From contig JAVGWX010000003.1 in the NCBI GenBank assembly GCA_036924085.1, positions 119,846,264 to 119,910,263 on the forward strand: 64,000 bases of DNA. Direction: 5' to 3'. This document shows, in pieces, positions 56,285 to 64,000 of this stretch (positions within the stretch are counted from its first letter, which is position 1; each line of letters opens with the position of its first letter). The notes beneath the pieces are model-generated. The model had not been told where the DNA came from and ran no database searches. It was given only the letters and a program-made list of their open reading frames with translations. Source of the stretch: Ariolimax columbianus. Lineage: Eukaryota > Mollusca > Gastropoda > Stylommatophora > Arionidae. A program made the translations under genes and the position numbers.

Positions 56285-56965
56285 GTTTGCCTGACAGACA
56301 ACCAAGTAGTCATTCAGTCGTCACTTAAAAATGACATGTCAAACACTAAGTAGTCATTCAATCGTCACATAAAAGGGACCTGGCAGGCACCAAGAAGTCA
56401 TTCAGTCGTCACATAGAATAGACCTGTCAGACACGAAGAAGTCATTCATTCACATAAAATGGACCTGTCAGACACCAAGTAGTCATTCAGTCACATAATT
56501 GGTATAACAAGCACAACGTATTCGTTCAGTCACATAATTGGTGTAATAAACACCAAATAGTCATTCAGTACCATAATTGGTATAACCACCAAGTAGTTAT
56601 TCAATCATATAATTAGTATAACAAGCATCAAGTATTCATTCAGTCACATAATTGGAATAACAAGCACCAAGTAGTCATTCAGTCACATTATTGGTATAAC
56701 AAGTGCCAAGTAGTCATTCAGCCACATAATTAGTATAACAAACACCAAATAGTTATTCGGTAACATAATTGGTATAACAAGCATAAAGTAGTCATTAGGT
56801 AACATAATTGGTATAACCAGCAACAAGTAGTCATTAGGTAACCTAATTGGTATAACCAGCAACAAGTAGTCATTAGGTAACCTAATTGGTATAACATGAA
56901 TCGAGCAGTTATTAAGTCGTTTAAAAGTGGTATAACAAGCAACGATTAGTCATTCAGTCTCGGGG
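56285..56965. repeat. 39-bp minisatellite, about 17 copies
   Basis: Unit CACATAATTGGTATAACAAG followed by CACCAAGTAGTCATTCAGT. The first few units (56285-56470) are an older variant with GACCTGTCAGACACCAAGTAG. Confidence 0.93.
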
Positions 56966-57497
56966 AGTTGTAAGTGAGCGAACAGCCTCGCTCCTACGTT
57001 AGCAGTATTTACTTCATTGATTTCAAGAAATCACTACAATGGTAACTCCATGAAACCTAACTTCCAGAATTAATGTTTTACGTCTACTGTACAATGTAGA
57101 GACCAAAACAATTTAGTGAAAGATATACATTCTAAACATGCATCTGTAATTAACAGTACATATTACTTAATTAACTTTTTTATTTATTTATTTATTTTAA
57201 TGCGGTTTATTTTTTACCAATAACATAAATGTACAATTCACTTTTGAAAATAATTCGACTGCTAGTGCTGCTTGTGAATACGTATTTTTACATAAGAACT
57301 TCAGTTCAACTTGATTCTTAATTCACCCCAAATAAAAGTCATGTATATATTTAGCACCTTATTTTGAGTAATGACGTCACGGAAAGTCCACTTCTTAACT
57401 GTTGGGGATGTCAAACATTCTGCGAGAATAGACGATGATTTTTGCTTCCTCTTCTGCTTACTACCACCGTCCTAGCAATTCATTATTTGGGTCATTG

Positions 57498-57535
57498 TTA
57501 GGGCTAGGTTAGGTTAGGGTTAGGTTAAGGTTAGC
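57498..57535. repeat. Telomere-like GGTTAGG repeat
   Basis: GTTAGGGCTAGGTTAGGTTA then GGGTTAGGTTAAGGTTAG: about five imperfect TTAGGG-like units. Confidence 0.6.
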
Positions 57536-57699
57536 ATCTTTTCTATACTTCTATCTTTTTTCTAAACTTTCTTTACTTATTTATTTTAAATAAAATTATA
57601 TCGACCTGTCATCACCTTAACCCGAAATAAAATATATCATTACAGTCATCAGCTCTGTTTGGGGGGGAATTAATACGCAAGTACCTCAATTCGTCCCAT

Positions 57700-58000
57700 C
57701 TCCACATCAAACGTCAGCTGCAATGGATCTCCAACGTTTTACATCGCTTGCTTTGATGTACTCATCCCACTTATTTCATCGTTTACCTTCAGCAGATCTG
57801 TTCTTTATATTTCCTTCCAATATTATTTTCAGGGCGTTATGTATTTTGATGTGACTAAAATATCTGAACTGTCTTATTATGATTTCGTTCACCATTTCTC
57901 TTTGCACCTCAAATTTATCCAGTACTTCATTAGTTGTTTTCTTGTGTTACTACGAGATACGTCCTATTCTTCTATATTCCGTAACCACGTTTCAAAGTCG
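57700..58000 (-). mobile_element. LINE 3' region, decayed
   Basis: Minus-strand reading: FEVQREMVNEIIIRQFRYFS, ALKIILEGNI, KWDEYIKASDVK. Same family as 40080-40620. Confidence 0.65.
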
Positions 58001-58004
58001 TTAA

Positions 58005-58095
58005 CTTAACTTATCTTAACAACTTAACTTAAAGTCTTTATACTGGTTTAGAAGACTCTACAAAGTCTGTATACAACCAGTTTCTTGGAGATAGA
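58005..58095 (-). mobile_element. CR1-like LINE 3' terminus
   Basis: TTAACTTAAAGTCTTTATACTG, GTTTAGAAGACTCTACAAAG and GTATACAACCAGTTTC match the terminus at 43684, with a (TTAAG)n tail on the minus strand. Confidence 0.75.
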
Positions 58096-58674
58096 TTTTA
58101 CCAATGTGCCAGTCCATCTGAATAGACTAGAGCTAAGTAGACCCGCAGCCAGTTAGGCGCCATCTATAGATGCTCTTAACAAATCACTTGGGGAAAGGTA
58201 CAAAAAACTTTAGTAGATTTTTTTGTGAATTTTGTCTGGGCAGCGGCCGTTAAGCCTACTCTTTTTTATTTCCAACTGCCAAGGAATTTTTAACGTGCTC
58301 GACACTGAACACGGGAGTCCAATCTCACTACTCAGAGATCAGGGAAACTTTTACCAGAAAGATCCACGTGAAAAAATAAAATCCGTCTCCACCGTGATTC
58401 AAACACGCGGCACCCAGGCACCCAAGGCGGACACCTTACCTCAAGACCACTGAGTTAATTCTCTACTCCAAGTGTTTGCTTTTTCTCTATGTTTCTACGT
58501 CATACTGCAATGACAAGTATACATAACACCTTACCAATCTCATTTTTAATGTGAGTTATTTGTTTGAAGTACGGATCTCAACATATGGCTTCTGTTGGGG
58601 AAAACACATTTCCCCGTCTCTATTCTCTTCCCGATTGTTGCTTTGTATCCGCATTCTTTATCATCTGCTATTAT

Positions 58675-59420
58675 TCGAGGGGCGTTTCAATCAAATCGCA
58701 ACTTTTTGTTCTAGTTCTACCTGAATGGGTTATAGCGTGCTGGAACTACTATTATTAGTTAGGGGCACTTGTATCCTTTTACCGCTAGGTGGCTCAATTA
58801 CCATTGGCGATTCGCGTGACAGAAAAATAAAAAATGGCCGACAACAGCTGCTAGTGCTTGGATGGAACAGCAAGTTGTGATGAAGTCTCTTGTGAAAGAA
58901 GGCGTGAAACCTGCATACAATTACAGAAGACTGCATCACAATACGGTGATGAGGCCCTTACCCATAGTAAGACATTTGTTTGATGTATACGTTTTAGAGA
59001 AGATTGCACAGCCGGGAGTGATGGTTCCGTCCTGCTCTTGGAAAATAACGCTAGACTTCATACTGCTCACCGCACTATGTACCATCCGCAACAACTCGGC
59101 TAGGACGTATTGCCACATCCACATTAAAGCCCAGATCTTGCTTCAAGCTTTTTCCACCTGTTTGACGCCAAAAATAATTCATGGTAGGTCAGCATTTCAG
59201 CCCAGATGACAAAGTAAAACAGGCTTTCCTGGATTGGTTCACACATACTGACAAATCTGTCTACGCTGAGCTTTTCAAGTATTACTTAAACGCCGAGATT
59301 AGTGCATAAACGTGAAAAGAGATTATTTCCAAAAATAAATGGCATTTTGATTACTTGAAAATTATTTATTTTTCATTACAACAAAAAGGGTTCCTTGTTC
59401 GTTTTGAGCTATGAGAACAT
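58675..59420 (+). mobile_element. Mariner copy with large internal deletion
   Basis: Left end GAGGGGCGTTTCAATCAAAT. Plus-strand transposase start MEQQVVMKSLVKEGVKPAYN-YRRL, then scrambled sequence, then a C-terminal remnant (DDKVKQAFLDWFTHTDKSVY). It is related to the copy at 54812 and lacks the catalytic core. Confidence 0.78.
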
Positions 59421-59574
59421 CATCTTCTGAGATTATTTATTGAAGCACCATAAATAACGATTCTGGGCATTTTCTCTATCTGTTTAAAAATGTGTTTTTT
59501 TTTTGTTTTTTTTAAATTTGTATTTGTTTTTTTTTAAATTTAAAAAAAATAAACATTAAACAGGCAAAGGGACG

Positions 59575-59885
59575 ATGAGGCTAACCTGGTCAGGCAGAGC
59601 ACACTGATCAGATAATGTTAGCCATGGTCAGGCAGAGCACACTGATCAGATAATGTTAGCCATGGTCAGGCAGAGCACACTGATCAGATAATGTTAGCCA
59701 TAAGTCAGGCAGAGCACACTGATCAGATAATGTTAGCCCTGGTCAGGCAGAGCACACTGATCAGATAATGTTAGCCATGGTCAGGCAAAACACACTGATC
59801 AGACAATGTTAGCCAAGGTCAGGCAAAACATACTGATCAGACAATGTTAGCCAGGGCCAGGAGAAATATACTGGCCAAGACCCTC
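59575..59885. repeat. 38-bp array derived from repeat B, about 8 copies
   Basis: Unit GGTCAGGCAGAGCACACTGA then TCAGATAATGTTAGCCAT. This is the repeat-B segment CTGGTCAG...ACTGATCAGACATGTTAG in tandem. A single-copy repeat-B continuation follows. Confidence 0.9.
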
Positions 59886-60130
59886 ACCTAACGGGACGTT
59901 GAAGCTAACGTCTGGTCAGGCAGATCACACTGATCAAAAAATGTTAGCCAGAGTCAGGAGAAATATACTGGCCAAGAATCTCATCTGACCTCCTCGTTGG
60001 TCGTCCTGGAAACGGGCTGATGTCAAAGACTACAGTCTGGCTAAGAAAGTTGAGGTTCGACGTGATCCCCGTAGTAGTGAGTGACACGCAGATGAAGCCA
60101 AGCACTGCACAACCGCTTGGAGGACATTCG
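59886..60130 (+). repeat. Dispersed repeat B, continuing from the array
   Basis: GAAGCTAACGTCTGGTCAGGC, GGAAACGGGCTGATGTCAAAG, CCGTAGTAGTGAGTGACACG, CAGATGAAGCC and CAACCGCTTGGAGGAC, matching 11800-12010. Confidence 0.8.
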
Positions 60131-60479
60131 GTCCTTAATATACTAAATATACGTTAAATTATTATATTTTACCACACAAATATGGAAGAAATGTACTTTC
60201 TACTGTCAGCGTTTTTATGTTAACATGCATTTTTTTTAATGTATGTATTCTTAGTTATCGAAGATCGCTACCAGAGAACAGTTGTCCAGTGTGAAGAACT
60301 GAGTTAGAGTATCATCGAACAACAACGATAACAACAAAACAGATGAACACATTTTTGGTTGCTTTCAACAAGAAAGTAAACATACAATTGAAATGTAACA
60401 TCTGCAGCAATCACAGTCTGTGAATTTATATATAAATATATATGCCATGGCGTAGGTTTAGGAACGATTCAAACCTTTA

Positions 60480-61260
60480 TTTGTTTAGGTTTGAAGCTAC
60501 TTTTGGTAAAGGTACATTCTGTTTAGGTTTGAAGCTACTTTTGTGAAGGTACATTCTGTTTAGGTTTGAAGCTACTTTTGTGAAGGTACATTCTGTTTAG
60601 GTTTGAAGCTACTTTTGGTAAAGGTACATTCTGTTTAGGTTTGAAGCTACTTTTGTGAAGGTACATTCTGTTTAGGTTTGAAGCTACTTTTGGTAAAGGT
60701 ACATTCTGTTTAGGTTTGAAGCTACTTTTGTGAAGGTATATCTTTCTGTTAAGATTTGATGCTACTTTTGTCAAGGTATACTGTTGTTACGGTTTGAAAC
60801 TACTTTTGTAAAGGTACATCATTTTGTTAAAGGTTAAAGCTTTATTTTGGGAAGGTACATCCTTTTGTTAATTTTTGAAGCTACTTTTGTTAAGGTACAT
60901 CCTTCTGTTAATGTTTGAAGCTACTTTTGTAAAGGTACATCCTTCTGTTAATGTTTGAAGCTACTTTTGTAAAGGTACATCCTTCTATTAATGTTTGAGT
61001 CTACTTTTGTGAAGGTACATTTTTTGTTAGGGTTTGAAGCTGCTTTTGGTGAAGATACATTCTTGTGGTAAGGCTAGAAACCTCTTTTTGGTGAAGGTAT
61101 ATTCTGTTGTTAAGGTTTGAAGCTACTTTTGGTGCAGGTACATTCTACTGGTAGGGTTTGAATCTACTGTTGGTGAAGAACATTCTCGTGGTATGGCTTG
61201 AACTTTTTTTGTGAAGGTACATCTTTTTATTAAGGTTTGAACATTCTTTTCGTGAAAGTA
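60480..61260. repeat. 37-41-bp minisatellite, about 20 copies
   Basis: Left units GTTTAGGTTTGAAGCTACTT then TTGTGAAGGTACATTCT (37 or 38 bp). Units become longer and more diverged to the right (CCTTCTGTTAATGTTTGAAG). Divergence increases from about 60730 onward. Confidence 0.93.
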
Positions 61261-61839
61261 TATTTGTCGGCAGAGCTTGAACCTACTTTAGGCGACGGTA
61301 TATTCTGTAGAACAGGATGCAGTCTTCTTTTTTTGTTGGTGGCCATGTCAGCGCAGGCGAGCCATCAACAAATATTCGGCATCTATGCTGACCTCTTGAG
61401 CAGCTCTGAAAAGTACTTCAACCTGAAAATCTCTGTAGTCTGAGCCAACCATCGCCTTAATTGTTGAGATATATGATAAGAAATAGCAAATATGTAGAAT
61501 ATTGAACGGGAAGTAATGGATAGGCACACTGTAACCTGCAATGTAGGTTATAATAGGCGATTAAGGATGGTTGGACATGTGACTGATTACCTGATTCTGT
61601 AAATTCTTATAGCCACAAATAAAATCAAACAAAGATGTACAAGTCAGTTAACAGTAATTATACAACAGCCGTCCAATACTGAAGAAGGTTTTATGTCAAT
61701 AGGACAAATGACTCGGTGATGACACAGCAGGAATCTGTTTTGCTGAAACGACAACATTGCGTGAAAATTTGGCTGAAGAAAAGAGTCCCGGAAGGTGCTG
61801 AAAAGATTTCGATTGAATGATAGATAGAAGATCCTGTCG
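61261..61839. other. No gene recognised
   Basis: A 68-codon ORF overlapping the array end (61237-61443) has no recognised domain. Confidence 0.45.
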
Positions 61840-61995
61840 AAGACGGGTGTGTCGGACTGAAAGGTGCAAATATCGCAGTTAAGCCGTAAACTAGTGACAC
61901 AACGCATTATGTGTCCAGGACTACATCCTGCTACTTGCTTAGCTCTGTTCAGGGCTTGGTATCGAGAGATTGAGAACAAACGCAGAAGAAAAAGA
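61840..61995 (+). repeat. Dispersed repeat A, short copy with (GAA)n tail
   Basis: GTGTCGGACTGAAAGGTGCA, AATATCGCAGTTAAGCCGTA and CGAGAGATTGAGAACAAACG, then AGAAGAAAAAGAAGAAG. The tail supports retrotransposition. Confidence 0.72.
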
Positions 61996-63149
61996 AGAAG
62001 AATAATAAGAACAAGAGGATAGAAGATAAGGAATAGCAGATATTGTTGTTGTTGCGAATGAAACATTCTTTTATTATTTAAAAAAAAATTTTATTTTTTT
62101 ATTTGGCTTTTAATGCGAAGATACCATTGACATATCATCTAACTATATCAGAGCGCATAAACTATAAAATAAACATCATCACTGCTTTTGTTAATATTTT
62201 TTTATGATTTATTTGAGACGAAAATTCAGTGATAAATTTTCTTTATTTGTATAATTGACCCATAAGTGTATAAACAGTCTGACTGCTACCCATATGGACA
62301 AGAAGTGATCAGTTTGGGTATCGATTTTATTTAAGTAAACGGTAGCATTTGTTTAGCGCAGCCTGTGGAGCTGATATGCGCCAAAGGAGTAGTGAACTAT
62401 ACTTTGATTTTTGCCAAAAGAAACTTTACTACAGCGCTAAACAGCACTTCATCATGAAAGAGCAGAAACATAGCAAATAAGTATAGACCCCTTTAAGTTA
62501 CCGGTATTAACTGTAACAATCCTAGTGGTCTCCTCGGTTTTGAAAGTCAAACCTATGCTAGTATGTTTCAGTATTGAGTCACAATATGTGATCATGGGAT
62601 GTGACACTTTCAGCGTTATTTTCATAGAACGCTGAATTTATTGCTTGATGCACACGGCTCATAACTCGAATAAACTTAACGGCAAAATATTTTGGAATTA
62701 CCGCCCTTTGAACAATTTGGTAACCACGAATTTGTCTTCATAATTAACGTTGTTCCGAGCGTAACTGTAATTCCATGCATGTCGCTAAAACCCGACTAAA
62801 GATTGTTGTGCGTGGATTGGCAACCCCATCATGGAAAATAAAGTGATGAATAAACCACCACAGCAAGAGCACACAGTGTGTTTTGATGCATGTTTTATGC
62901 ATGAACCCCTTAACAGTGGTGGCACTATATTCCGAAAGGAGTGAAATCGAAGATTATAGGGGAATATACTGTTACCAGTTTTAGCTATAGAATACTCTAG
63001 ATGCATTGCAGGCTGGTGATAAAGTTAATTATTTTATTAATGAAACGCCGAAACGAGAAATTTAACCATTCATCACGTATTTATCACAGTTTCTAGGAGA
63101 AAAGACAAACGTAGGGTCAAGGAAAACATAAAAATCAAGACATCATATC
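61996..63149. other. No gene recognised
   Basis: AT-rich sequence with short ORFs only. Confidence 0.5.
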
Positions 63150-63340
63150 GGGTGGCCACCGGTTTCCTGGACATTGGCTGTCACTGCAGTCTGGCCAATG
63201 AAGTGGGGATCGACACTATGATCTCCATCACGGTGAGCTTACTGTGGATCCTCATATTCAACTACAAACAGGAGGTCCATTTTCTCACGTACGCCTCGGA
63301 ATGTAGTAGATCCACTGTAACCCGCTGCGAAAGAAACGTC
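63150..63340 (+). repeat. Dispersed repeat B subtype
   Basis: GGTTTCCTGGACATTGGCTG, GTCTGGCCAATGAAGTGGGG, CACGGTGAGCTTACTGTGG and CACTGTAACCCGCTGCGAAAG, related to 52160-52420. Confidence 0.68.
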
Positions 63341-64000
63341 GTCAAGGGACAAGTCATCACAGCACGAGTAGCTTCGAACAAAAGCAATCACAGTTTCCAA
63401 GAGAGTTGTGGCCCTTGAAGTGTCATAACTATTGTAGGAGAAGGTTGTAGCCAGTCTCCATTATACTGATCTGGTGTCTTTCCTTAATGGTCAGAGGATG
63501 CATACACTGCTTTGCTCTTAACTGGTGAGTATTGTGGGTCACTTCATATCAAAGGCATATGACGTCATTGCCTTTCACTTTTGACGAATGATATAACATT
63601 TTGTGAAGTGTGAATTTGCATAAACGTTGGAAATGTCTGTTTCTAATGCACATGTTGTAATTATAAAACTGTTAACCTCCTTATAAACACGTGAGTCTAA
63701 GATGAAAACAAGGTAATGTACTTAAATATCAGAATCCGGGCGGTTTCCGGTTTGTCAGTCTGTGCCCATAATGCTGTCTATCAAAGTTACTAGCAAGTGA
63801 TCTTAACTATTCGGTCGTCTTTGCCTTAACCTTTCCTTTTTGAACTTCCGAACTATTTACAGTTGTATTCCCAGTCTCGGCAATGTCTTGTCTGCGCAAA
63901 CCGAGCCTTGGCAGTTTACTGGCGGGTTGAGAGCTAGAGTCATTTCTTCCCCTCTGTTGGGAAATCAGTTTTTGGTGTTTTGTGAGTTCTGAATCTAAGT
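63341..64000. other. No gene recognised
   Basis: No ORF, repeat or RNA gene assignable by eye. Confidence 0.5.

Overview
This window looks like nuclear DNA from an invertebrate animal, most likely a mollusc. It is AT-rich, it has one intron-split housekeeping gene, and almost everything else is decayed mobile DNA: LINE retrotransposons of several clades (RTE-like, Jockey-like, CR1-like and an I/Nimbus-like clade with RNase H), mariner elements and mariner-derived foldbacks, a hAT-type MITE, a tRNA-derived SINE, two dispersed repeat families (called A and B here) and many mini- and microsatellites. The mollusc assignment is an inference from the transposon mix, not proven.

The one host gene found is KRTCAP2 (KCP2), a small membrane subunit of the oligosaccharyltransferase complex. 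It lies on the minus strand as five coding exons between about 39807 (ATG) and 22995 (stop). The splice phases close exactly to a 132-codon frame plus stop. Its introns (about 1.9, 1.8, 7.7 and 5.0 kb) hold much of the mobile DNA, including a nearly intact LINE in the same orientation as the gene.

Layout. 1-2257: minus-strand RTE-like LINE split by a Jockey-like fragment. 3455-6690: microsatellites, a mariner foldback carrying a LINE insertion, and a palindromic repeat pair. 7745-12480: repeat A, a 46-bp minisatellite, a plus-strand LINE, repeat B and a long GATA/GGTA tract. 12745-15720: degenerate short-period arrays interrupted by two LINE 3' ends. 15835-21560: repeat B, a duplicated 165-bp unit, a SINE, and a minus-strand LINE split by a hAT-like MITE. 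22995-39807: KRTCAP2. 40080-46360: dense LINE-in-LINE insertions and a mariner MITE. 48640-54135: Jockey-like LINE, 61-bp minisatellite, repeat B and an RTE-like LINE. 54812-59420: two mariner copies, a 39-bp minisatellite and LINE ends. 59575-63340: a 38-bp array that grew from repeat B, a 37-41-bp array, and copies of repeats A and B.

No rRNA, tRNA gene, CRISPR array or prokaryotic gene was seen. I found no evidence of a wholly new biological system. The most informative features are the reconstructed gene, the three-level nested insertion in its third intron, the head-to-head mariner foldbacks, a probable twin-priming inversion, and very short LINE 3'-end insertions with perfect target-site duplications.
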